A stretch of DNA of 64,000 bases from Gracilibacillus boraciitolerans JCM 21714 (lineage in GTDB: Bacteria > Bacillota > Bacilli > Bacillales > Amphibacillaceae): NCBI RefSeq assembly GCF_000521485.1, contig NZ_BAVS01000010.1:1-64000 (forward strand), given 5' to 3'. Below, one piece after another: positions 48,487-57,317 of the stretch (the stretch's first letter is position 1; each line of letters opens with the position of its first letter). A model generated the notes under the pieces. That model saw nothing but the letters and a program-made list of their open reading frames with translations, searched no databases and was not told the DNA's origin. A program made the translations under genes and the position numbers.

Positions 48487-49293
48487 TTGTCAAAAGTAAC
48501 GATGACTTTCCCAAAGGGAAAACACAAGGTATTAACGATGAGCTATGATGATGGCAAATCAGCGGATCGACGGTTGGTTAAAATTTTTAATAATTACGGT
48601 ATAAAAGGGACGTTTCATTTAAATTCAGGTTTATTAGGTGAGGGTGATAGAATACCAGCAGATGAGATTTCCTCTTTATATCATGGTCATGAAGTTTCAG
48701 CACATACAGTGACACATCCCACGATCGCCAGGTCATCTAAGGAACAAATCATCGAGGAAGTTATGGAAGATAGAAAAGGACTAGAAGAAATATTAGATTA
48801 TTCCGTTAGAGGGTTATCGTATCCAAATGGTTCGTATAATCAATTAATAAAAGATATGCTTCCATTTATGGGGGGGATTGAATATGCAAGAACTGTCCAT
48901 AGTACAGGGAATTTTGATTTGCCGGATAATTTCATCGAATGGCATCCGACCTGTCATCATAATCATAATCTGATGGACTTAGCTGATACTTTCAGTCAAC
49001 TAGACAAAAAGCAATATTTAAATATGCTTTATGTCTGGGGACATAGTTATGAATTTGATCATGACCAAAATTGGGAAGTTATCGAGCAATTCTGTGAGTT
49101 TATTGGTAACCGGAGTGACATTTGGTATGCTACTAATATTGATATTGTTGACTATATCAATGCTTTTCGTAATCTTAAGTTTTCAGCGAACAGTCATTTT
49201 GTGTACAATCCTTCCATCATTTCAGTATGGTTAAATGTAGAGGAAGAAATTGTAGAAGTACCAGGTGGGAAAAAAGTTATCTTACATAAATAA
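48487..49293 (+). CDS. Polysaccharide deacetylase-family protein
   Basis: NodB-fold hydrolase. Motif 1 LTMSYDDGKSADRRLVKIFN and motif 2 GHEVSAHTVTHP give the Asp and two His metal ligands; LSYPNGSYN is motif 3. It lacks a signal peptide, so it is probably cytoplasmic, like polysaccharide deacetylase relatives acting on small acetylated sugars or amides. TTG start at 48487, well spaced from GAGGTGA; an upstream GTG at 48478 overlaps that site. 269 residues; a seven-G run at 48871 adds a Gly in frame. Confidence 0.87.
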   Translation: MSKVTMTFPKGKHKVLTMSYDDGKSADRRLVKIFNNYGIKGTFHLNSGLLGEGDRIPADEISSLYHGHEVSAHTVTHPTIARSSKEQIIEEVMEDRKGLEEILDYSVRGLSYPNGSYNQLIKDMLPFMGGIEYARTVHSTGNFDLPDNFIEWHPTCHHNHNLMDLADTFSQLDKKQYLNMLYVWGHSYEFDHDQNWEVIEQFCEFIGNRSDIWYATNIDIVDYINAFRNLKFSANSHFVYNPSIISVWLNVEEEIVEVPGGKKVILHK

Positions 49294-49318
49294 AATTTTT
49301 AAGTGTGTCTATAATAGA

Positions 49319-49358
49319 AGGCTGATCAAAGGAGAGATGACTTTGATCAGCCTTCTTT
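49319..49358 (+). terminator. Terminator after deacetylase gene
   Basis: AAGGCTGATCAAAG pairs exactly with CTTTGATCAGCCTT around GAGAGATGA. Confidence 0.85.
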
Positions 49359-49392
49359 ACTTTCTACCATACACTTAAAGTACTATTTAAAA

Positions 49393-49848
49393 TCATTCGT
49401 AATTTATATTTTTCTGAATAGTTCCATCTTTTTTATGGATAATTACGTTCGTTTGTTTATTATTTGCAATCTCTTTTGCGCGATTAATGGCATCCTGTTT
49501 ATTGGAATAAACATCAGATGCTTGTTTAGCAGCTTCTGACTTAACTGCCCATCCATCATCATGTGGAAGAACATGTTCCCCCCCTTTTTTCAATAATTCA
49601 GGTCGGCTTGATTCAGGATTAGCACCACGAGAACGTAAATCCTCATCACTCATTTGCTTTACTTCATTAATCTCTTTATCGGTTGCATTTTTATACCATT
49701 CTTTTGCTTGTTCTGTAGCAATAGGAATAGCACGACCTTCTTGGTATCCTTCATCAATCATAGCATTGGCTATATCAATCGCTTTTTTCCGAACGGTATT
49801 ATCTAAGTTTTTTAAAGAGCTTGGATAATCTTTTGTATCCCAAGGCAT
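49393..49848 (-). CDS. ydaT: YdaT-like DUF2188 stress protein
   Basis: 151 residues. The N-terminal MPWDTKDYPSSLKNLDNTVR and KAIDIANAMIDEGYQEGRAI match B. subtilis YdaT. The C-terminal DUF2188 has HDDGWAVKSEAAKQASDVYS, AINRAKEIANNKQTNVIIHK and DGTIQ. In B. subtilis this is a general-stress gene. Unbroken; a seven-C run at 49577 may add a residue. It lies 23 bases downstream of the copper-binding gene on the same strand. Confidence 0.88.
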   Translation of the reverse strand: MPWDTKDYPSSLKNLDNTVRKKAIDIANAMIDEGYQEGRAIPIATEQAKEWYKNATDKEINEVKQMSDEDLRSRGANPESSRPELLKKGGEHVLPHDDGWAVKSEAAKQASDVYSNKQDAINRAKEIANNKQTNVIIHKKDGTIQKNINYE

Positions 49849-49871
49849 TATTTCACGCTCCTTATTAACTA

Positions 49872-50198
49872 TTAGGTAACCTTTTTACAAGCATCTGCAC
49901 ATTTGAAACAAGCATCTGCGCATTTTTGGCAGTGATCGTGGTCATGCTTTTTACATTCTTCATTACAAGTTGTACATAATTTAGTGCAAACAGCAGCTAA
50001 TTCTTTAATGAATGGAGAATTTCTTGAAATTGCTGCTTCTAAATATCCACAAATATCCGCACACTCACGATCTAGTCGAATACATTCTGCCATCATCTTT
50101 ACATTGTCTTCCTGTAGGCATGCATTAAAGCAATGGTTACATTCTGTCATACAATCATGTAACGTTTCTAAAAGATCTTTATATTTTTCGTGACTCAT
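49872..50198 (-). CDS. Four-helix-bundle copper-binding protein (DUF326/Csp-like)
   Basis: 108 residues with 15 cysteines spaced along helices: LLETLHDCMTECNHCFNACL, RLDRECADICGYLEAAIS, VCTKLCTTCNEECKKHDHDH, CQKCADACFKCADACKK. This is the DUF326/YhjQ family, related to copper storage proteins that load Cu(I) inside a four-helix bundle. It fits with the CsoR/CopA/CopZ operon elsewhere in the window. GGAGGTGG precedes the ATG. Confidence 0.92.
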   Translation of the reverse strand: MSHEKYKDLLETLHDCMTECNHCFNACLQEDNVKMMAECIRLDRECADICGYLEAAISRNSPFIKELAAVCTKLCTTCNEECKKHDHDHCQKCADACFKCADACKKVT

Positions 50199-50377
50199 CG
50201 AACCACCTCCATTTTAAAATTTATTACATAAATTATCATTCCCAATTTATGAAAGCATAAACATAATAGGTTTCTTGATCTTATTGTGAATTTATAGCTT
50301 TCCGTTGAGTTTCATCTTTATAATTAAGGGAATAATGAGATTTATAAAATAGTTTTATGCAGGAAGGTGACAAATAA

Positions 50378-51223
50378 ATGTCTGATAAAAATATGAAAGA
50401 GACAGTAAAAAATAAAGCGGATAAAGCAACCGACGTAAAGCCGTGGCTAAGGGGAATGGCCAGGTTTGGTTACCTATCAAAAGGTGTTGTTTATATTCTG
50501 GTAGGGGGGGTACTCTCTGTTCTGTCAGCTGTAGGGGGGGTCGGTGGTAAAACTACAGATACATCAGGTGCGATTGCATCTGTTGCAAGTAAACCTTTTG
50601 GAAATGTAGTGGTCTGGTTAGTAGCGATTGGCCTAGTTGGTTATGGGGGGGCATGGAAATTAGTGCAAGCAGCGAAAGGTCCCTCTCAAGAAGATAGCAA
50701 GCTAAAAGACGTAATGATGAGAATTACCTTTTTGGTTAGTGGAATCATTTATTTATCATTAGCTTATAAATCCTTTAAGAACGTGTTACCTAGTAATAGC
50801 TCTGGTAGCTCTAGTTGGTTATCTACAATCTTAGAGATGCCATTAGGTGAGTGGATTGTAGCTCTGATCGGTTTAATAATCGTTGTGGTCGGGATACGAG
50901 AAATTTATAATGGATATACACAAAAATTCGTGAAAAAATTCAAATTGTCAGAGATGAATAATAGAGAAATAAATCTAGGAAAAAAGGTAGGGAGAATCGG
51001 TCTTTTTGCCAGAGGATTAACGTTTGTTGTTCTGGGGATATTTGTTATTATGACTGGATTCACCTCACACTTACAAGTGAAAGCAGGGCTGGATGGAGCG
51101 CTACAGAAAATAGCTCAACAACCATTTGGTCAGTGGATGTTAGGTATTGTTGCAATCGGATTAATCTTGTATGGAGTATTTCAATTAATGAAGGGGAAAA
51201 ATAGGAATATGAGTATTTATTAA
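50378..51223 (+). CDS. DUF1206 membrane protein
   Basis: 281 residues with three repeats of a two-helix unit, each with an R-x-G-Y/L entry: MARFGYLSKGVVYILVGGVL, MMRITFLVSGIIYLSLAYKS, VGRIGLFARGLTFVVLGIFV, each followed by PFG/PLGEW and a second helix (VVWLVAIGLVGYGGAWKLVQ, WIVALIGLIIVVVGIREIYN, WMLGIVAIGLILYGVFQLMK). DUF1206 family, function unknown. Three seven-G runs (50503, 50535, 50645) may add residues in frame. Confidence 0.88.
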   Translation: MSDKNMKETVKNKADKATDVKPWLRGMARFGYLSKGVVYILVGGVLSVLSAVGGVGGKTTDTSGAIASVASKPFGNVVVWLVAIGLVGYGGAWKLVQAAKGPSQEDSKLKDVMMRITFLVSGIIYLSLAYKSFKNVLPSNSSGSSSWLSTILEMPLGEWIVALIGLIIVVVGIREIYNGYTQKFVKKFKLSEMNNREINLGKKVGRIGLFARGLTFVVLGIFVIMTGFTSHLQVKAGLDGALQKIAQQPFGQWMLGIVAIGLILYGVFQLMKGKNRNMSIY

Positions 51224-51256
51224 GGGTTTTTTATAGTTTACTATTGATTAGCAGTT

Positions 51257-51294
51257 AAACACCTAGAGATAGTTTTGATATCTCTAGGTGTTAA
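51257..51294. terminator. Terminator after DUF1206 gene
   Basis: AACACCTAGAGATA pairs exactly with TATCTCTAGGTGTT around GTTTTGA. Confidence 0.8.
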
Positions 51295-51349
51295 TTCATT
51301 TATCAAGGTGATAAATGTCAGTTAAACCTTCACTGATGAAAAGATAACT

Positions 51350-52144
51350 TTATTTCCCGATAAATTGTTGTGTCCAATGGTTACCATCTTCTACATAACC
51401 AACACCAATATGTGTAAAATCTCCATTTAAAATATTGGCGCGGTGTCCTTCACTGTTCATCCAACCGTTTACCACTTCCTCAGGTGTACGTTGCCCTTTA
51501 GCGATATTTTCTCCGGCAGTTCGATAATTCACACCCGATTGTTGCATCATATTAAATGGTGAACCATATGTTGGGCTAGTATGGCTAAAGTATCCATTCG
51601 TTGCCATATCCTTTGATTTTTTACGAGCAACCTGACTTAGCTTTGTATCTAGTTGTAGCGGAGCCAATCCTGCATTTTCACGTTCTTTGTTTGTTAATGC
51701 TACAACCTGTCTTTCAAATTGATTCACTTCAGCCATTTGGCTCGTAGTTTCTGTTTCTTTATTTTTTGATACTTCTTCAGAGGGGGGGCAGTTTCTAAAT
51801 CCTCAGTTTCTTTCTTGTTGTTTCCTTCTTCTGGACTTTCTTGCTTAGATTGCTCCTGACTTGGATCAGGTTGTGCTTCCCCCATTCTTCTCTGTTTCTT
51901 GATGATCAGTAGGTTTTTCTTGAGAAGACTCTTCTTCTATTGTTTCTTCCTCAATATTTAATTCTTTGGAGAATCTCTTTATTAAATATTGAAGATTAGC
52001 CTCGGAAATTCTTTCTATTTTAAATGTTTGCAAAAAATTACTAGAACTATTCCTTTCAACTGATAAAGTAGAATCTGATGAAAATCCACTGCCAAACAAT
52101 AAAGCAGCTAATAATAAGCTAATAATAGTGAAATTTTTTAACAT
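51350..52144 (-). CDS. Secreted CAP/SCP-domain protein (frame broken)
   Basis: Signal peptide MLKNFTIISLLLAALLFGSG. A Ser/Glu-rich linker follows (EEETIEEESSQEKPTDHQET), continuing in other frames as PDPSQEQSKQESPEEGN and ETEDLETAPPSEEVSKNKET. The C-terminal CAP domain covers about 125 residues (LTNKERENAGLAPLQLDTKL, MATNGYFSHTSPTYGSPFNM, AGENIAKGQRTPEEVVNGWM, EGHRANILNGDFTHIGVGYV). YkwD-like. Frame breaks at the C run near 51880 and the seven-G run near 51785. About 262 residues. Function in Gram-positives unclear. Confidence 0.85.
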
Positions 52145-52436
52145 TTTTAAACACTCCTTTTTTTTGTTTGATGCAAATCTATCATAGCATGAGTTCTTTG
52201 TAATAATTTTGGATGAATTTTCTATTTTACTAGATTAACCGAAACGTCTATATCTGGCAGTACGATTAAAGATAAAAAATATGAGAATATGGTCTTGCAG
52301 GAAACATTTACAATAAATAGAGACTTGACAATCTTTTATAAACTCTTATTTGTGACATTTTATTACGATTGTGTTTCTTAATTTACATTTTTGTTACAAA
52401 GAAAAGGTTGATAACTATAAACTTAGGAAGAACGAA

Positions 52437-52471
52437 GAAAAGACATGCTCCATTAAGGACCATGTCTTTTC
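52437..52471. terminator. Hairpin in the 52.1-52.9 kb gap
   Basis: AAAAGACATG pairs with CATGTCTTTT around CTCCATTAAGGAC, with a T-rich tail. The remainder of the 765-base gap up to 52909 contains no gene I can support; a minus-strand stretch around 52600-52790 looks like decayed coding sequence. Confidence 0.6.
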
Positions 52472-52909
52472 TGTGCACGCGGAAAAATTGGATGTTTTCC
52501 TATTAAATTGTCTTAAACGTTCTATTCATAAACTGTTTAATTACTGACGATCGTTCCTATACTCGCCGTAAAGTTTAAAACGACTGGCGCTTACCTTATT
52601 CGGCATGAATATTGCAAAAATCACAATCTCACTCGTAGCCAGTTTCTAAAGCACTTTCCACAAAAAATCACTTTCTTTTTACATGTGTTACAGTAGACAA
52701 GTCTTCATTCTTCAGTAAAGCAAATTTTCCGCCAAGGCTGTGCCTTTCACATCAATGTGTTTCGCCTTGTAACTTTCACTACCCGTTTTTCTAAATGTTA
52801 AAACATATATTTTAAAAATAATTGACTTGTAATGAATAAAGCAATATTTTCGAGTACACTAGATGCAATAGTAATGTGGAAAGAATTTATTAAAAAGGAG
52901 AAATGACAT

Positions 52910-53548
52910 ATGAATCTATCTTTATATTATGAACTAAGGAAACCGAGCAATGTAGATGAAAATGCCACCTATCCTGCGATATTTGTGATGCATGGGATGG
53001 GTAGCGATGAACAAGATATGCTGTCACTGTTTGATGGTTTACAGGAAGAGTATTTTATTTTTGCAATACGGGGACCGATAATTCAACCGCCAGGATATGC
53101 TTTCTTTGAAATGGAGCAACTTGGCACCCCCCCGGAACAATCCTCTTTTGAAGAGGCTTTAGCTAAGGTAGCCCAATTTATTCGAGAAGCAAAGCAACAT
53201 TTTCCGATTGCTGAAGATCAAATCTTTTTATCTGGATTTAGTCAAGGAGCAATTATGTCGATGTCGTTAGCTCTGGTATTAGGTGAAAAAATCAAAGGAG
53301 TGATGGCATTTAGTGGGTATCTGCCAGACATAGTAAAGAATAATGTTGCTTCTGTAAAGGAACTTTCGATTTTTATCTCCCATGGGGAACATGATCCTGT
53401 GTTGCCATTTGAATGGGGAGAAAGCGCCAACGCATATTTTAACCAATTAGGAGCAGAGGTAACATTTAAATCGTATCCTATTCAACATGGCGTGTCATGG
53501 GAGAATCGTGAAGCGGCTTTTAAGTGGTTAAAAGATAATAGTAAGTAA
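52910..53548 (+). CDS. Carboxylesterase/phospholipase-family hydrolase
   Basis: Alpha/beta hydrolase of the YtpA/Est-type family. The nucleophile elbow is LSGFSQGAIMS (Ser near residue 110), the acid loop ISHGEHDPVLPF, and the His YPIQHGVSWE. The oxyanion region is FVMHGMGSDEQDM. 212 residues, unbroken; AAAAAGGAG precedes the ATG. Cytoplasmic. Single gene converging on murQ. Confidence 0.88.
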   Translation: MNLSLYYELRKPSNVDENATYPAIFVMHGMGSDEQDMLSLFDGLQEEYFIFAIRGPIIQPPGYAFFEMEQLGTPPEQSSFEEALAKVAQFIREAKQHFPIAEDQIFLSGFSQGAIMSMSLALVLGEKIKGVMAFSGYLPDIVKNNVASVKELSIFISHGEHDPVLPFEWGESANAYFNQLGAEVTFKSYPIQHGVSWENREAAFKWLKDNSK

Positions 53549-53556
53549 CGTTTTTC

Positions 53557-54459
53557 CTATTTAGAAAGATAGGTATGGATAGCTTTTTTTAAATGACCTT
53601 GATGTACTTCTAAGGTGTTCCTTGTTTCTGCTAATGATGCGTGTGTGAGTGCCATAAATAAAGCCTCTTTTAGATTATTATTTGTTTGTCTCATTAATGA
53701 TTGTGCTTCATTCATTGAAATATCAGCTAATTGCATTAGGGTATTAACTGCTCGATTCACTAACTTTTTATTAATTAACTGCATCTCGATCATTTCATTC
53801 TGATATACTTTTCCTAATCGGATCATCGTAGCGGTGGATAGTATATTAAGAGCGATCTTTTGTACCGTACCTGCCTTTAATCTCGTTGAACCACGAATTA
53901 CTTCCGCTCCTACTACAAGTTCTATTGCTATATGACTGAACTCAGAAGCGAGTGTTTTTGAATTGCAGCTTATGGAAATACGCTTTGCGTGTACTTTTTT
54001 TGCATATTGTAAAGCAGCAATGGCATAGGGGGTGGAACCACTTGCTGTCATTGCGATAACGGTATCGATATCCTGCAATTTCAGTTTGTCTAATTCATCC
54101 ATAATTGCTTCTTCTGAATCCTCATATTGTTCCATTGGTTTCCAGGTAGCTTCGGCACCGCCTGCTAGTAATGCAATCCATCTATCAGAAGGCACGGAAA
54201 AAGTAGGACCTAATTCTACCGCATCTAATACACCTATTCGGCCACTTGTTCCAGCCCCCCCCGCAACGATTACTCTGCCGCCCTTTTGCCATTGTGATGT
54301 AATTAAATCAATCGCTTCACTTAATTGTTGTTTATTTTGCTTTAGTACGGAATGAATGATGTGATCTTCTTGTATCATCGTTTCAACAATTTCCATTGTG
54401 GACATTTCATCCATAGTAATCGTATTTTTATTTATTGATTCTGTAGTCGGTTGTTCCAT
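53557..54459 (-). CDS. murQ: N-acetylmuramic acid 6-phosphate etherase MurQ
   Basis: Splits MurNAc-6-phosphate to GlcNAc-6-phosphate and D-lactate during wall recycling. SIS fold with VIVAGGAGTSGRIGVLDAVE, the substrate loop VPSDRWIALLAGGAEATWK, ASGSTPYAIAAL and STRLKAGTVQKIALNILSTA. 300 residues, unbroken. It lies 20 bases after nagR in the same direction, so its GlcNAc-6-P product feeds NagA/NagB of the same cluster. The MurNAc transporter murP is not in the window. Confidence 0.95.
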   Translation of the reverse strand: MEQPTTESINKNTITMDEMSTMEIVETMIQEDHIIHSVLKQNKQQLSEAIDLITSQWQKGGRVIVAGGAGTSGRIGVLDAVELGPTFSVPSDRWIALLAGGAEATWKPMEQYEDSEEAIMDELDKLKLQDIDTVIAMTASGSTPYAIAALQYAKKVHAKRISISCNSKTLASEFSHIAIELVVGAEVIRGSTRLKAGTVQKIALNILSTATMIRLGKVYQNEMIEMQLINKKLVNRAVNTLMQLADISMNEAQSLMRQTNNNLKEALFMALTHASLAETRNTLEVHQGHLKKAIHTYLSK

Positions 54460-54479
54460 TATTTACACTCCCAAATTTC

Positions 54480-55205
54480 CTACCGTTCTAAGTCAATCAT
54501 AAATTTATATCGATCTGCACGATAGGAAGATTTCACTATTTCGAAGGTTTGCCCGTTTTCAAGTTTAGATGTTCGTTTCATGAGGAGCACTGGCGCCCCC
54601 CCTTGGTCGACCTCGAGTAATTTAATTTCTTCTTTGTTTGCAATCGTAGCCTCTAAGGTTTGGGTAGCGCTTTTGATCTTTAATCCCATTTGTTCTTCAG
54701 CATATTTATATATCGAGGATAAAACCCTTTCTTCTGATAATCCTTTGATTAGGTTTGCCGGGATATAGGTGCGTTCTAACGCCATCGGTATTTCCTCAGC
54801 TAATCTAACTCGTTTAATTTCATATATTGGCGTATGCATGTCCACATTTAATTGTTCGGCAAGGCTACGGTTTGCCGGGATAATGTCAAACTTACTAATT
54901 TTACTACTCGCCTTCATCCCTCTCGCGCTCATATCTTCTGTAAAGCTTGTTAAACCTTTTAAGTTCTGCTCTAATTTTGGCTCCGCTATAAAAGTACCTT
55001 TGCCTTTTATCCGATACAAATAACGTTCATTAACTAAGTTCGTGATCGCTTGCCTTACGGTCATTCTACTGACCTGATATTGTTCAGCATATACACGTTC
55101 AGCGGGTAATACATCTCCTGGCTGATATTCTCCATGTTCAATTCCTTGCTTGATCACTTCCTCAATTTGGTGATAAAGCGGAATTGGGGAGCTCTTATCT
55201 ATCAT
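54480..55205 (-). CDS. nagR: GntR/UTRA-type repressor of GlcNAc genes (NagR/YvoA)
   Basis: N-terminal winged helix (IEEVIKQGIEHGEYQPGDVL, YQVSRMTVRQAITNLVNERY) and C-terminal UTRA effector domain (LNVDMHTPIYEIKRVRLAEE, MALERTYIPANLIKGLSEER, FEIVKSSYRADRYKFMIDLE). 241 residues, the size of B. subtilis NagR, which responds to glucosamine-6-P or GlcNAc-6-P. Its start overlaps the end of nagB by 4 bases. Likely binds the two operator-like sites at 57185 and 57246. Confidence 0.94.
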   Translation of the reverse strand: MIDKSSPIPLYHQIEEVIKQGIEHGEYQPGDVLPAERVYAEQYQVSRMTVRQAITNLVNERYLYRIKGKGTFIAEPKLEQNLKGLTSFTEDMSARGMKASSKISKFDIIPANRSLAEQLNVDMHTPIYEIKRVRLAEEIPMALERTYIPANLIKGLSEERVLSSIYKYAEEQMGLKIKSATQTLEATIANKEEIKLLEVDQGGAPVLLMKRTSKLENGQTFEIVKSSYRADRYKFMIDLER

Positions 55206-55942
55206 TTATTAAACTCCTCTCCTAATGCATCTTGATCCACTATAATGGTTACATTTGGATGTTCTTTTAAAATAGATGCAGGAAAATGGTTAGTAACATC
55301 AGTCGATAAAAAAGTGGAAAACGCTTCTTTTTTGTTTTCGCCAGATACAAGCATGATAATTTCTTTGCTTTTCATTATCGTGCTAATCCCCCCCATTGTT
55401 ATTGCCTTGGTAGGGACCTCTGTTATATCATCAAAGAAACGGGCGTTTGCTTCGCGAGTGGAATCCGCTAATTCCACGATATGTGTCTTCTCATCAAAAG
55501 AGCTGCCAGGCTCGTTAAAACCGATGTGTCCATTTTCGCCTAATCCTAATAATTGAACATCAATTCCTCCATTTTTTAAAATGGATTGGTCATATTGTTG
55601 ACATGCAACGGAAGGGTTGTCGTGTAAGCCATCAGGTAAATAGATCTGTTCTTTTGGTATGTCAATATACTGAAAAAAGTAGTTGTACATATAATAATAA
55701 TAACTGTTTTTGTTCTCTTTTGCTAAGCCGATATATTCATCCAAATTAAAGGACGTTACATGACGATAAGAAACAGAACGATCATTATATTCCTTAACTA
55801 ATAAGTCATATAATTTTTTTGGGGGGGTTCCACCTGTGGCTAATCCGAGCGTTATATTGTTAGCAGTTTTCACGCGATCAAGTATCATATTTGCTGCGTG
55901 GTTGCTCATGTCTTGATAGTTTTCAGTTTGAATTATTTTCAT
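55202..55942 (-). CDS. nagB: Glucosamine-6-phosphate deaminase NagB
   Basis: Converts glucosamine-6-phosphate to fructose-6-phosphate and ammonia. Motifs: LGLATGGTPPKKLYDLLV, SFNLDEYIGL, LLGLGENGHIGFNEPGSSFD (catalytic Asp/His region) and the C-terminal VTNHFPASILKEHPNVTIIV. 246 residues, unbroken. Overlaps nagA by 4 bases and nagR by 4 bases, so tightly coupled. Opposes GlmS metabolically. Confidence 0.97.
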   Translation of the reverse strand: MKIIQTENYQDMSNHAANMILDRVKTANNITLGLATGGTPPKKLYDLLVKEYNDRSVSYRHVTSFNLDEYIGLAKENKNSYYYYMYNYFFQYIDIPKEQIYLPDGLHDNPSVACQQYDQSILKNGGIDVQLLGLGENGHIGFNEPGSSFDEKTHIVELADSTREANARFFDDITEVPTKAITMGGISTIMKSKEIIMLVSGENKKEAFSTFLSTDVTNHFPASILKEHPNVTIIVDQDALGEEFNK

Positions 55943-57129
55943 AATGTGCCACCTCTGTTATATGCTATTTTGCCACGGCAAAGAGTGATTTCTACGTCAT
56001 AATTTTTATTTAATACGACAATGTCTGCATCTTTACCTGGTGTAATACTTCCTTTTCGATCAAATATTTGTAACTCTTTCGCAGCATTTTCGGACGTTAT
56101 TCGAATAAGGTCACGGATGGTGAATAAACTATATCGTAAGATGTTTTTAAATGCATCGTTTAATCTTAAGGTACTTCCGGCTATTGTTCCGTCATCCAAT
56201 GTTGCTTTGTGATTATTTACGTTTACAACCTGTCCACCCAAATCATATTTACCATCCTTAAGGCACTTTGCTCTCATTGCATCAGTAATAAGTAGGAGAC
56301 GATCACTTGTTATTTGGTCTGTTGCAATTCGCAAAGCTTCTGGGCTGGAGTGGAGGCCATCTGCAATAAGTTCCACATAAAATCGTGGATCTGTAAAAGC
56401 TGCTCCCACCACACCTGGATCACGATGGTGAAATCCTCTCATTTGATTATACAAATGGGTAATATGAGATACCCCCCCTAGATCTGCTGCCTCTTCCATT
56501 TGCGAATACGTTGCATCTGTATGGCCAGCGGAAACAATTATATTTTGAGTTACTAAATATTCGATTAAAGAACGGGATTCTTTCTGTTCAGGAGCTAAAG
56601 TCACCAATTTTATGTTCTGCTCAGCAAGTTTATTCCATCTTTGAAAAAGCGAAAGATTGGCAGGTTGGATATATTGTATTGGTTGTGCGCCTGCGCGTTC
56701 TTTGTTTACAAATGGTCCTTCTAAGTGAATACCGAGAATTTCAGCGTTCGTTTTTTCAGTGTTCGTGTGTAGATATCGTGCCACATTGGATAAGGCAACT
56801 TCAATGGTGTCATTTTCTTGTGTCATCGTAGTTGCCAAAAAACTTGTGGTTCCTTCTTTTGGTAGAACAGATGAAATATTTTCTAATGCTTCCGTTGTAC
56901 CATCCATTACATCAGATCCGTTTGCACCATGAATATGAACATCAATCATGCCTGGAATAACCATACTTTCGTCATTTAATTTAATTTCCTGATAGTCGGA
57001 AATATCAGAAAGCTGGTTCATGTCACCTACTTCTTCTATTGTTCCATTGCGCACTTTTACAAAGCCTTGCTTATGGATATCATTTTCGGTATATACCACA
57101 CAATTCGTTAATATATATTTATTATTCAA
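55939..57129 (-). CDS. nagA: N-acetylglucosamine-6-phosphate deacetylase NagA
   Basis: Removes acetate from GlcNAc-6-P. TIM-barrel amidohydrolase: metal motif GMIDVHIHGANGSDVMD, EGPFVNKERAGAQ (metal Glu), SAGHTDATYSQ, THLYNQM, DGLHSSPEAL and the catalytic Asp in LLITDAMRA. The TTG at 57129 follows AAAGGTGTG and gives about 396 residues; upstream codons are in frame but lack a site. First gene of nagA-nagB-nagR-murQ. Confidence 0.95.
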   Translation of the reverse strand: MNNKYILTNCVVYTENDIHKQGFVKVRNGTIEEVGDMNQLSDISDYQEIKLNDESMVIPGMIDVHIHGANGSDVMDGTTEALENISSVLPKEGTTSFLATTMTQENDTIEVALSNVARYLHTNTEKTNAEILGIHLEGPFVNKERAGAQPIQYIQPANLSLFQRWNKLAEQNIKLVTLAPEQKESRSLIEYLVTQNIIVSAGHTDATYSQMEEAADLGGVSHITHLYNQMRGFHHRDPGVVGAAFTDPRFYVELIADGLHSSPEALRIATDQITSDRLLLITDAMRAKCLKDGKYDLGGQVVNVNNHKATLDDGTIAGSTLRLNDAFKNILRYSLFTIRDLIRITSENAAKELQIFDRKGSITPGKDADIVVLNKNYDVEITLCRGKIAYNRGGTL

Positions 57130-57184
57130 ATGTATCACACCTTTATTATGTCTCTGTTTTAATAATAACAAGTATAGCTATATA

Positions 57185-57258
57185 TGTCTAGACAAATAAT
57201 TTATTAAATATTGTTATCTAAGGATTTTATCTATTTTTAAGAAAATTGGTATATACAA
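57185..57258. promoter_or_regulatory. Two NagR-type (dre) operator candidates between nagA and nagP
   Basis: TGTCTAGACA (57185-57194) and TTGGTATATACAA (57246-57258) are palindromic and resemble the NagR/YvoA consensus ATTGGTATAGACAA. They lie in the divergent promoter region, one nearer each gene. A -10 like CTATTAT follows the second at 57272-57278. Confidence 0.65.
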
Positions 57259-57317
57259 ATAAAATATTTTATGCTATTATACGATTGATTAAAAATTGAA
57301 AAAAGGAGTGGATAATC

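Noticed and set aside
52600-52800. Possible decayed transposase on the minus strand
   Set aside because: Short stretches look protein-like, but no motif could be identified and many stops are present.
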